This document shows positions 1-7,821 of a stretch of 43,156 nt of DNA, in pieces. This DNA is from Candidatus Amesbacteria bacterium (GTDB taxonomy: Bacteria; Patescibacteriota; Microgenomatia; CAZETR01; Amesbacteraceae). Where the stretch lies: positions 1-43,156 of the forward strand of contig DAHWUD010000001.1 in NCBI GenBank assembly GCA_027331445.1, written 5' to 3'. The stretch's first letter is position 1, and each line of letters opens with the position of its first letter. Position numbers and translations under genes: made by a program. The notes under the pieces are model-generated. The model was not told where the DNA came from and ran no database searches. It saw only the letters and a program-made list of their open reading frames with translations.

Positions 1-1
1 T

Positions 2-3000
2 ACTTTTTCCGGTTGGCAAAAGGCCACACTGGTCTATTTGGCCTGTATTCTCATAATTTGCCTCCTTATCTCCCCTCAGGCCACCGCCATCGTTTTCATG
101 GGTCTTCTGACCGCGATTTATTTTGTTGACATTTTCTTTAATCTCTACCTGGTGACCAGAAGTCTGCGCTCTCCGCCGGAATATTCTTTTAGCCCCCCAG
201 AACTTGCCCGTCTCAAAGACTCTGATCTGCCTGTTTATTCCATCCTCTGCCCCCTGTATCGCGAAGCCCGGGTCTTACCCCAGTTTCTGGCCTCCCTGGC
301 CGCTCTGGATTGGCCCCAGTCCAAACTGGATGTTCTCCTGTTATTGGAAGAGGATGACCGGGAGACTTTAGAAGCCGTTCAAAAACTGGTCCTGCCGTCG
401 TTTGCCCGCATCATCGTCGTTCCCAATTCCCAACCCAAGACCAAGCCCAAGGCCTGCAATTACGGCTTAGCCTTTGCCCGCGGGGAATACATAGTCATTT
501 ATGACGCCGAGGACCGGCCTGAACCTGCCCAGCTTAAAAAGGCCTTCCTGGCCTTTCAGACTACCCCGGCCAAAATTGTTTGCCTGCAGGCCAAGCTCAA
601 TTATTACAATCCCCGTCACAACCTTTTAACCCGGATGTTTACTGCTGAATATTCTCTCTGGTTTGATATTATCCTTCCCGGTCTGCAGTCCATCAATACC
701 GCCATCCCGCTGGGCGGGACCTCCAATCATTTCAAAACCGCAATTCTGCAAAAGCTGCACGGCTGGGACGCCTTCAATGTAACCGAAGACTGTGACCTGG
801 GGGCCAGATTGTTTAAGTTGGGGTACCAAACCGCCATTATCGACTCCACCACCCTGGAAGAGGCCAACAGCCGCCTGGGCAATTGGTTAAGGCAGCGCTC
901 CCGCTGGATAAAGGGTTATATCCAGACTTATCTGGTCCACAACCGCGACCCCATCCAGTTTGTCAAAGACAACGGTATTCACGCCTTCATTTTCCAGGTC
1001 GTCGTCGGGGGCAAGATTGCTTTCATGCTGATTAACCCCCTGCTTTGGCTGGCCACCATTTCCTATTTCACTCTTTATCGGTTCGTGGGCCCGGCCATTA
1101 CCGCCCTCTTTCCCCCGGTGATTTTTTACATGGCCGTTTTTTCCCTGGTCTTCGGCAACTTCCTTTTCCTCTACTATTATATGATCGGCTGCGCCAAACG
1201 CGGTCATTGGGAATTGGTCAAATACGTCTACTTCGTCCCCTTCTATTGGCTGTTGGTGAGCGTCGCCGCCTTTAAGGCCGTTTTCCAACTGGTTTTTCGT
1301 CCCCACTACTGGGAAAAAACCATCCACGGTTTCCATCTCTCCCCTGCCGCAGTGGCCGAAGTCGCCCAAGGTATCCCCGCCAAAAGATTTTATAAATTGC
1401 CCAAATTCGCTCCCGAACTGGCAGCTGGCTTTATTCTCATCGTTTCTTCGGGTATCGCCGGAGTCATTAATCTTCTCACCAACACTTTTTTGGGCCGCAA
1501 TCTGAATCTGGCAGATTTTGGTCTCATCAGTTTGATCACCAGTCTGTTTACCCTCTCCAAGGTCCCCTTAGGAGCCCTGTCTCAGACTGTCACCTATAAA
1601 AGCGGTTATCTATTGGGAAAATATAAATCTGCCGTGGGCAGCTTCTGGCGGTTTACACGACGCCGCATCCTCTACGTTTCTCTACTGGCCACCGTCGCCT
1701 GGGCTTTTCTGATTCCTTTTCTTTCCGGCTACTTTCATTCATCTTCCTACCTACCGTTTATCCTGTTTACCCCATTTCTGATCATTAGCGGCTTGGCCGC
1801 CGTAGACAGCGGTTATCTCACCGGCAATCTGAAATTTGTTATCCTGGCCGTTCTCACCTTGGCTGACGCCGTGATTAGGTTTGTATTTTCCTGGATTTTT
1901 GTCAGAATCGGACATTCGGAACTGGTTTTTGCTACCATACCCATCTCTGCCATGGCCACCTTCCTTATCGGCTGGGCTTGTGCTGTAGCCCTGTCTCACA
2001 AATCCGTCCATCCGCAGGAAAAGACAGTCAACCGTTTCCCGGAGCGTTTTTTTGGTTCCTCCATCCTCTTCCGCATTTCCTCCGTGGCCTTCATCAGTCT
2101 TGATTTGATTTTAGCCAAGCACTTTCTGTCTCCCGATGCCGCCGGACAGTATTCCCTACTGTCACTAGCCGGAAAAATGGTTTTCTTTGCCGGGGGCATG
2201 TTTTCCCAATTTATTACCCCGGTCATTAGTCATTCTGAAGGAGCCGGCCGCAACTCCCGCCGCACCTTTTATAAACTGTTAGCCGTTACCTCTCTCGCTT
2301 CTCTGATCGCCCTTTTGTTTATAGGCGTGGGAGGCGAAATTACAGTTCCCCTTATCTTCGGCCCCAAATCAAACGCCATCCTGGGTCTATTACCTGGATT
2401 CACCATAGCCATGGCCGCTTTCGCAGTTTCTACCAGCATTATCAATTTTCACCAAATCCGACATCAATACCTCTTCCCTGTCATCGGTTTTATTTTCGTG
2501 CTTCTTCAGTGGCTGTTTATGACTCTTTATCACGCCGATGTGGCAGCTTTTGTTTCCGTCATGTATTACCTCTCTCTATCGCAGTTGGTTGTCTTACTGA
2601 CCGCCCACGTTTTTGCTGACAAACTTTCAGCCCTGACCCAAAATTTCCTGGACTTCTTGGGAGTGTTTGAACAGCCCTTTAGGTTGACAGCCCCAACCCC
2701 GGGGAAACTACGTATCTTAATTTACAACTGGCGGGATACCAGACATAAATGGGGTGGGGGAGCCGAGGTCTATTTACACGAAATTGCCAAAAGATGGGTT
2801 GCCTCCGGTCACCAGGTAGTCTGGTTTTGCGGCAACGACCATAAGAGCCCTCGCCAGGAAACCCTGGACGGTATCCAAATCATTCGCCGGGGCGGTTTTT
2901 TCACCGTTTATGTTTGGGCCGTTATTTATTACCTGGTCCACTTCCGCGGCCGTTTTGATGTTGTCATCGATTCCGAAAACGGCATTCCTTTTTTCACCCC

Positions 3001-3850
3001 CCTTTACGTTAAAGAATCCAAATTCTTACTGGTTCATCATGTCCACCAAAACGTTTTTCTCGAACATTTGCACTTCCCCTTGTCTTATCTGGCCGTATTT
3101 TTAGAAACTAAACTCATGCCAGCGGTCTACCGTCATCAAAAAATCATCACTGTTTCTCAGTCTTCCCAATCGGACCTAAAACAGTTTTTCCCCGAATCGG
3201 ATATCTCGATCGTTAACCCCGGTATAGATTCATCGCGGTTTGCTCCTGCCAAAAAGACTCCATATCAATCCTTTCTCTATCTGGGTCGAATTCGCCCTTA
3301 CAAAAACGTTGATGTGGCCATCAGAGCCTTTGCCTTAGTCGCCAAGTTGCATCCCCAAGCCCGGTTAACCATTGCCGGCTGGGGCGAAGATATAGATAAA
3401 TTAAAACAACTCACCCAAACATTGCAAATTGAAAAATCGGTTGATTTCCTCTCCAGAGTTACGGAAGAATCTAAAGTCAGGCTTATGGCTGCCAGTTGGG
3501 TGGTGGTTCAGCCTTCGTCTTTTGAAGGTTGGGGAATTACAGTTATAGAAGCAAATGCCACTGGCACTCCGGTTATAGCCTCGGACGTCATTGGCCTGAG
3601 AGATTCCGTCGTCAACCAGGAAACCGGTATTCTGGTCCCCGCTAAAGATGTCGGCGGCTTTGCCAGCGCTATGGAATATCTCATTACTCACAAATCCCGC
3701 CTGTCAACCTTATCCGCCGCAGCTCAAGTCTGGTCCCGAAACTTTGATTGGGATACCAACGCCCAAAAGTTCCTAGCTATGATTGAGCCTCTCCAAAGGT
3801 TAAGTTTCCCCATCATATCTAAAAATCTCTTATTTGCCGAGCCGGATTAG
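2..3850 (+). CDS. GT2 - Wzx-like flippase - GT4 three-domain fusion (5' partial)
   Basis: Giant membrane glycosyltransferase fusion. The frame is open from base 2 and the track's TTG at 38 falls inside a hydrophobic segment, so the true start lies before the window. Residue numbers below count from that TTG. Residues about 60-320 are a processive-type GT2 domain: YDAEDRP near 153 supplies the DxD-like acidic site, TED lies near 249 and the QRSRW acceptor motif near 286. Membrane helices follow to about 430. Residues about 460-880 form a second multi-helix domain resembling polysaccharide flippases (MATE/Wzx type). Residues about 890-1260 are a GT-B GT4 domain with GGGAEVYLHEIAKRW near 906 and an EX7E pair at E1163/E1171. 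Inferred job: make, flip and extend a lipid-linked glycan in one polypeptide. The domain order is seen directly; the substrate is unknown. Confidence 0.85.
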   Translation, partial: TFSGWQKATLVYLACILIICLLISPQATAIVFMGLLTAIYFVDIFFNLYLVTRSLRSPPEYSFSPPELARLKDSDLPVYSILCPLYREARVLPQFLASLAALDWPQSKLDVLLLLEEDDRETLEAVQKLVLPSFARIIVVPNSQPKTKPKACNYGLAFARGEYIVIYDAEDRPEPAQLKKAFLAFQTTPAKIVCLQAKLNYYNPRHNLLTRMFTAEYSLWFDIILPGLQSINTAIPLGGTSNHFKTAILQKLHGWDAFNVTEDCDLGARLFKLGYQTAIIDSTTLEEANSRLGNWLRQRSRWIKGYIQTYLVHNRDPIQFVKDNGIHAFIFQVVVGGKIAFMLINPLLWLATISYFTLYRFVGPAITALFPPVIFYMAVFSLVFGNFLFLYYYMIGCAKRGHWELVKYVYFVPFYWLLVSVAAFKAVFQLVFRPHYWEKTIHGFHLSPAAVAEVAQGIPAKRFYKLPKFAPELAAGFILIVSSGIAGVINLLTNTFLGRNLNLADFGLISLITSLFTLSKVPLGALSQTVTYKSGYLLGKYKSAVGSFWRFTRRRILYVSLLATVAWAFLIPFLSGYFHSSSYLPFILFTPFLIISGLAAVDSGYLTGNLKFVILAVLTLADAVIRFVFSWIFVRIGHSELVFATIPISAMATFLIGWACAVALSHKSVHPQEKTVNRFPERFFGSSILFRISSVAFISLDLILAKHFLSPDAAGQYSLLSLAGKMVFFAGGMFSQFITPVISHSEGAGRNSRRTFYKLLAVTSLASLIALLFIGVGGEITVPLIFGPKSNAILGLLPGFTIAMAAFAVSTSIINFHQIRHQYLFPVIGFIFVLLQWLFMTLYHADVAAFVSVMYYLSLSQLVVLLTAHVFADKLSALTQNFLDFLGVFEQPFRLTAPTPGKLRILIYNWRDTRHKWGGGAEVYLHEIAKRWVASGHQVVWFCGNDHKSPRQETLDGIQIIRRGGFFTVYVWAVIYYLVHFRGRFDVVIDSENGIPFFTPLYVKESKFLLVHHVHQNVFLEHLHFPLSYLAVFLETKLMPAVYRHQKIITVSQSSQSDLKQFFPESDISIVNPGIDSSRFAPAKKTPYQSFLYLGRIRPYKNVDVAIRAFALVAKLHPQARLTIAGWGEDIDKLKQLTQTLQIEKSVDFLSRVTEESKVRLMAASWVVVQPSSFEGWGITVIEANATGTPVIASDVIGLRDSVVNQETGILVPAKDVGGFASAMEYLITHKSRLSTLSAAAQVWSRNFDWDTNAQKFLAMIEPLQRLSFPIISKNLLFAEPD

Positions 3851-3868
3851 AAATCCTCGAAAATCTAT

Positions 3869-4966
3869 ATGAAGAAAATTATAGTTTCGACATATGATGA
3901 TATTCATAACCCCTTTTATGGTGGAGGTGGGGCAATAGCTATTCATGAAATTTTCAAACGTCTGGCGGCCAGTTATTTCATCACTGTAATAACAGGAAAA
4001 TATCCCGGCTGCAAAGATCGGGAAACCATAGACGATATAAACTACATTCGCGTCGGCAGCCGCGTAAATTTACCTCGTGTCAGTCAGATAATTTATCAAC
4101 TCCTGCTTCCGATCGAAGCCCTAAGATTAGATTATGACCTTTGGATTGAGAGTTTCACTCCGCCTTTTTCTGTCTCCCTTTTGCCGTTTATTGTCAAGAC
4201 CAAGCTTATTGGCTTAGTTCACATGCTCGGTGCTGCTGATATGAAAAGGAAATACCACTTGCCATTTGATGTTGTCGAAAACTTTGGTCTCAGGTTTTAC
4301 AAATTTATCATTTCCCCTTCAGAATTAAATTCTGCCAAAATCAGACTGCTTTACCCACGGGCAGACATCGTTACCATCATGAATGGTATAGCACCTATTG
4401 CCGGAATTGATCCCTCGGCTCCAAAAACTCACATAACATTTTTAGGCAGATTGGAAATTAACCAAAAAGGTTTGGATTTACTTCCCCACGCCTATAAAAA
4501 AATATCCAGGAAAATCATTTATCCCCTTCTCATTGCCGGCAACGGCGAACAAAGGGAAATTAACCGCCTCCGGAAGCTCATTTGCCAGTTAGACCTTGAG
4601 TCTCAAGTCCGATTGGTGGGCAGAGTGACGGGTACCACTGAGGCCAAACTTCTTAGTCAGACCCTCATTCTTGTTATCCCTTCAAGATTTGAAACCTTTT
4701 CCCTGGTCGCAATAGAAGCCATTGTCACACATATCCCCATAATCACGTTTGATATAGAAGGCATGAAGTGGTTTCCCAAAAGTTGTGGCATTAAGGTTGC
4801 TCCCTTCAATACAACTAGCTTCGGAGGCTCCATGCTCAAACTCAGCCGCGATAAAAGTCGCCTCCAGCAATTGATTCAGAACGAAAATCGCGAAGCGCAC
4901 AACTATTCCTGGGACAGGACCTCTCAAGCCTACGCCCGTTATATTAGTCAAGTCTGTGCTAACTAG
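3869..4966 (+). CDS. GT4 family glycosyltransferase
   Basis: Soluble GT-B fold glycosyltransferase of 365 aa, normal length for GT4. It probably transfers a sugar from a nucleotide donor to a lipid-linked or surface glycan on the cytoplasmic face. The N-terminal half carries the Gly-rich loop FYGGGGAIAIHEI (residues about 17-29). The C-terminal Rossmann half opens with ITFLGRLEINQKG, carries LIAGNGEQ, and has the EX7E catalytic pair at E275/E283 in RFETFSLVAIEA. It begins 18 bp after the fusion gene stops, and its own stop is 1 bp before the next ATG, so it is probably cotranscribed with both neighbours. Base composition is clearly more AT-rich than the genes after 7818 (a hand-counted 60-base sample at 4441 is 35% GC), suggesting transfer from elsewhere. 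Donor and acceptor cannot be told. Confidence 0.88.
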   Translation: MKKIIVSTYDDIHNPFYGGGGAIAIHEIFKRLAASYFITVITGKYPGCKDRETIDDINYIRVGSRVNLPRVSQIIYQLLLPIEALRLDYDLWIESFTPPFSVSLLPFIVKTKLIGLVHMLGAADMKRKYHLPFDVVENFGLRFYKFIISPSELNSAKIRLLYPRADIVTIMNGIAPIAGIDPSAPKTHITFLGRLEINQKGLDLLPHAYKKISRKIIYPLLIAGNGEQREINRLRKLICQLDLESQVRLVGRVTGTTEAKLLSQTLILVIPSRFETFSLVAIEAIVTHIPIITFDIEGMKWFPKSCGIKVAPFNTTSFGGSMLKLSRDKSRLQQLIQNENREAHNYSWDRTSQAYARYISQVCAN

Positions 4967-4967
4967 T

Positions 4968-5951
4968 ATGAAACTTTCTCAATTTATTACCACCACTGAT
5001 ACTCAATTCCTCATCAGTCGGGTGCGGGATATCTTTTACCAGCCTCAAGCTACATCAATACCTGAAAATAGTTTTCGCCAACTTCCCAGTCAGATAGGAA
5101 AATTCTACCTCAAGAAAATTGTCAAATATCATAAGCCAGTCAACTTGTACGTCTTTGGATATTATGAGCAAAAAAACGGGATAAAAGCCTTTGCCAAAGC
5201 CTGGGTCGGCTATCAGCATAATAGCGCCTATTACTGGCTGAAGCATGAATCAGAAGCGGTCGCCGTCTTAAATTGTGCGCAAAAATACAAAACCGATAAA
5301 TTTGCCGTTCCCCGCATCCTGTCAGTCTATGAGGACAGCCATCATCTTGTCATTTTGTTTCAACGAGTCATGTCCCCTTCTGATAAATTCACTCAGAAAA
5401 AACTTGTTCAGTTATATGACGGAGCTATATCCTTTATTGATAAAACTGGTCGGAAAATTTATTCTCAGCTATCGGATAAAGTATTGAACATCTCCGCATT
5501 GCAAATTCTTGTCAGTTTGCCAGTCATTACGATCGGAGCTATTTATAAACACCCGCAACTATTTTCCAAGATACTCCGCATGCAGATTTTTATCTACCGG
5601 CATTCGCATGCCTTATTATCCGAAACATGGAAAGACTTGGTTCATCGCGATCTCCGGTACAGCATTTTGGTTTCCAAAGGAAAAAATTATATTGTTGACT
5701 GGCAGACAGTCGCATTTTCTCATCGATACCTTGAATTAGCGCAGTTACTGCACACCAGCACTGAACAAAATAAATTTCCTTCATTCCTGCTTCGATTGCA
5801 TTTGTTTTCAGAGATATTTAAATCGTCTTCCAATATAGCGTTATTTAAATGCCTGTCATTTTATGTATCATTGGTCGAACTCGCTCTGGTAAATACCAAA
5901 TCTGTCACCGATGAAACATTATTTATCAACCAGATTTCAGCCCTCAATTAA
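4968..5951 (+). CDS. APH/choline-kinase-like phosphotransferase, possibly degenerate
   Basis: Protein-kinase-like fold protein of 327 aa resembling the aminoglycoside phosphotransferase/choline kinase group. In glycan clusters these often phosphorylate small molecules or sugars. The catalytic loop is LVHRDLRYSILV with H226 and D228, followed by IVDWQ whose D244 would be the metal-binding Asp. The family loop is usually HxDLxxxN; here the expected Asn is replaced by hydrophobic residues, so activity is doubtful or altered. I chose the ATG at 4968, which sits 1 bp after the upstream stop. The track's GTG at 4956 would overlap that gene. Composition is AT-rich (30% GC in a counted 60-base sample at 5761). 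Its position between a GT4 and a PIG-L deacetylase points to sugar modification, but substrate and activity are inference. Confidence 0.62.
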   Translation: MKLSQFITTTDTQFLISRVRDIFYQPQATSIPENSFRQLPSQIGKFYLKKIVKYHKPVNLYVFGYYEQKNGIKAFAKAWVGYQHNSAYYWLKHESEAVAVLNCAQKYKTDKFAVPRILSVYEDSHHLVILFQRVMSPSDKFTQKKLVQLYDGAISFIDKTGRKIYSQLSDKVLNISALQILVSLPVITIGAIYKHPQLFSKILRMQIFIYRHSHALLSETWKDLVHRDLRYSILVSKGKNYIVDWQTVAFSHRYLELAQLLHTSTEQNKFPSFLLRLHLFSEIFKSSSNIALFKCLSFYVSLVELALVNTKSVTDETLFINQISALN

Positions 5952-5958
5952 TTCAGAT

Positions 5959-6714
5959 ATGAATCGCATAATAAAAAAGATAATTTCCACTAAATCTGCC
6001 TGCTATTTTATCTCCCCGCATTTTGACGATGCGATTCTTTCCTGTGGATCGTTGATGCATGAATTATCAGGAAAAGTTCCTCTGACAGTTATCAATGTCT
6101 TTACAGCTGCTCATAAAGGCCCCTATACCATATCCGCTAAACAGTTCCTTAAGCTCTCAGGATTTAGAAATCAGGGTCTGGAACTTTTTGCCACCCGAGC
6201 CGAGGAAGACCGAAAAGCTCTTTATTGGGTTCATGCTCGTATTATCAACCTTGGATTAACAGCTGACCAATTCAGATTAAAGCCGACACCTCATTTCCTG
6301 GGAAAGATTTTTCCTGAACTTAACCACATTTACCCCACATATAGATGGCACGTACTTGGCCGTATTTCCAAATCCGATAATGCTGAAAAAATTCTCACCA
6401 CCAAATTGAGAAATTTTCAAAATCCTCGTGCCGTCTTCTTTATTCCCATGGGGATTGGTGGTCACGTTGACCACCGGATTGTCCGCCAAGTTGCCCAAAA
6501 ACTTTTTTCTCACCTCGTTCTTTACTCGGATTTTCCATACAACGTGCGCTGCCATAATTATGGTTGTGAAGAATTACCTTGGCGCCGTGTTGAACTTGAC
6601 TTCTCTTCCATGAACAAGAAATTAATAGGTATGTATAAAACTCAAATCAAAGGGCTGTTCCCTCAAGGTAAAATTCCGGACCATAAAGAAGTTTATTTCC
6701 ATAAAGATATCTAA
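5959..6714 (+). CDS. PIG-L family (LmbE-like) deacetylase
   Basis: Probable zinc-dependent N-acetyl-sugar deacetylase of 251 aa. The family removes the acetyl group from N-acetylglucosamine-type sugars linked to lipids, thiols or glycans. The N-terminal metal site appears as SPHFDDAILSCG (family PHPDD), and the second metal-ligand region is GIGGHVDHRIVRQVA, matching the HxDH-type motif. The ATG at 5959 is chosen because it comes 7 bp after the upstream stop; the track start at 5911 would overlap the kinase gene by 41 bp. It lies in the AT-rich block and is followed by a remnant of an acyltransferase gene, so an original deacetylate-then-reacylate module is plausible. The exact substrate cannot be read from the sequence. 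Confidence 0.85.
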   Translation: MNRIIKKIISTKSACYFISPHFDDAILSCGSLMHELSGKVPLTVINVFTAAHKGPYTISAKQFLKLSGFRNQGLELFATRAEEDRKALYWVHARIINLGLTADQFRLKPTPHFLGKIFPELNHIYPTYRWHVLGRISKSDNAEKILTTKLRNFQNPRAVFFIPMGIGGHVDHRIVRQVAQKLFSHLVLYSDFPYNVRCHNYGCEELPWRRVELDFSSMNKKLIGMYKTQIKGLFPQGKIPDHKEVYFHKDI

Positions 6715-6716
6715 CT

Positions 6717-6896
6717 ATGCACATCGTCAAATACAGATCACTAGATGAATCGTTTCCAAAAAACTGGCGGACCCTCTGGGAAGCGGACCCCAGGGCAGGA
6801 TATGTCAATGGACCACAGTGGTTTATATCAGTTCTTCAATCATTCAAACATAACCAGTTTCTCAATCTGAAAAAAGGATTTTCTTATGCGATTTAA
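6717..6896 (+). pseudogene. Truncated N-terminal remnant of a GNAT/BioF2-like acyltransferase
   Basis: A 59-codon frame too short for the ORF track. The ATG at 6717 follows the PIG-L stop after 2 bp, exactly where the next operon gene should start. The translation (for example RAGYVNGPQWFISVLQSF) resembles the first 50 residues of GNAT/BioF2-like or FemAB-like acyltransferases, which begin with a Trp-containing entry segment of this kind, but the frame stops at 6894-6896 well before any catalytic domain. The next gene, a GT2, starts inside its 3' end. I read it as the stump of a gene deleted when the GT2 segment was joined on. It could instead be a short real protein. Family assignment is weak because so little sequence remains. 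Confidence 0.45.
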
Positions 6897-7821
6897 AATG
6901 ACCAAACCCCCGACCATCACCATCGGCATTCCAGCCTACAACGAGCAGGCAAATATCGGCCATCTCTTGGACTCAATCATCCTCCAATCTGAGACAAATT
7001 TTGCTCTCAATCGAATTCTGGTCGTCTGTGATGGCTGTACCGATGAAACAGGGGGCATCGCCAGACAAAAGGCACTGCTTGATCATCGCATCCAAGTAGT
7101 GGACGACAAAAGACGGTCGGGAAAGTTAAAACGGCTGGAACAAATATATGCCGCTAATCGCAGTGATATCCTTTTGGTTCTTGACGCAGACGTCTTTCTG
7201 CCCCGCCGGGACTTTTTGCAGCACATTATTTCCGGATTTGACTCTTTCGCCGTCGGCCTAGTCGGTGGTCACAGCCAGCCTGTTCCTGGCCAATCTTTAG
7301 CTGGTAAATTACTTGTTGGTCGGTCCCGCGTCTGGCAACTGATCCGTACGACGTATCTTCATGGTAACAACGTTTACAACAGTCGCGGTTGCTGTTTAGC
7401 AATGAGGAAAAGCTTTGCTAGGTCGGTTCATTTTCCCTCTGATATCGCATCGGATTCACAATATCTCTACTTCTTGGCCATTCATAACGGTTGGTTATTT
7501 AAGTTTTCTTCCCCCGCCGTCGTCTATTATCGCGAGCCGGAATCACTGACCGACTACTCTACCCAAAGGACTCGGTCCCGATCTGAAAAAAACCTGCTTA
7601 CCAAATATTTCGGACTCGAAATTCTTTCAGCCTATAAGATTCCTGTGAAATTCAAAATCGCCGCAGCATTTGCCTGCTTAATCACTAGTCCTTTCTATAC
7701 CTTCGTTGGGGTGGTCTTTAATTTCGTGTTCAATTACATTTATCTTCCTCGGCAAAAATTCTCTTCGGATGGGCAAATTTGGCACGTAGCTAACACTACT
7801 AAACAAATTATTAAATTATGA
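6886..7821 (+). CDS. GT2 family glycosyltransferase with C-terminal membrane segment
   Basis: GT-A fold glycosyltransferase of 311 aa. TITIGIPAYNEQANI at the N terminus, VVCDGCTDET and VLDADVFLP (about residues 98-106, DxD metal/nucleotide site) are standard GT2 landmarks. A hydrophobic stretch near residues 250-285 suggests membrane attachment. The ATG at 6886 has an AAAGGA-like ribosome binding site about 8 nt upstream; a second in-frame ATG at 6898 follows the stop of the acyltransferase remnant and is possible. The gene ends in a 4-bp ATGA overlap with the next, implying translational coupling to the GT-C protein. It may charge a polyprenyl carrier or add a sugar for the two following membrane enzymes; the sugar is unknown. 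Confidence 0.85.
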   Translation: MRFKMTKPPTITIGIPAYNEQANIGHLLDSIILQSETNFALNRILVVCDGCTDETGGIARQKALLDHRIQVVDDKRRSGKLKRLEQIYAANRSDILLVLDADVFLPRRDFLQHIISGFDSFAVGLVGGHSQPVPGQSLAGKLLVGRSRVWQLIRTTYLHGNNVYNSRGCCLAMRKSFARSVHFPSDIASDSQYLYFLAIHNGWLFKFSSPAVVYYREPESLTDYSTQRTRSRSEKNLLTKYFGLEILSAYKIPVKFKIAAAFACLITSPFYTFVGVVFNFVFNYIYLPRQKFSSDGQIWHVANTTKQIIKL

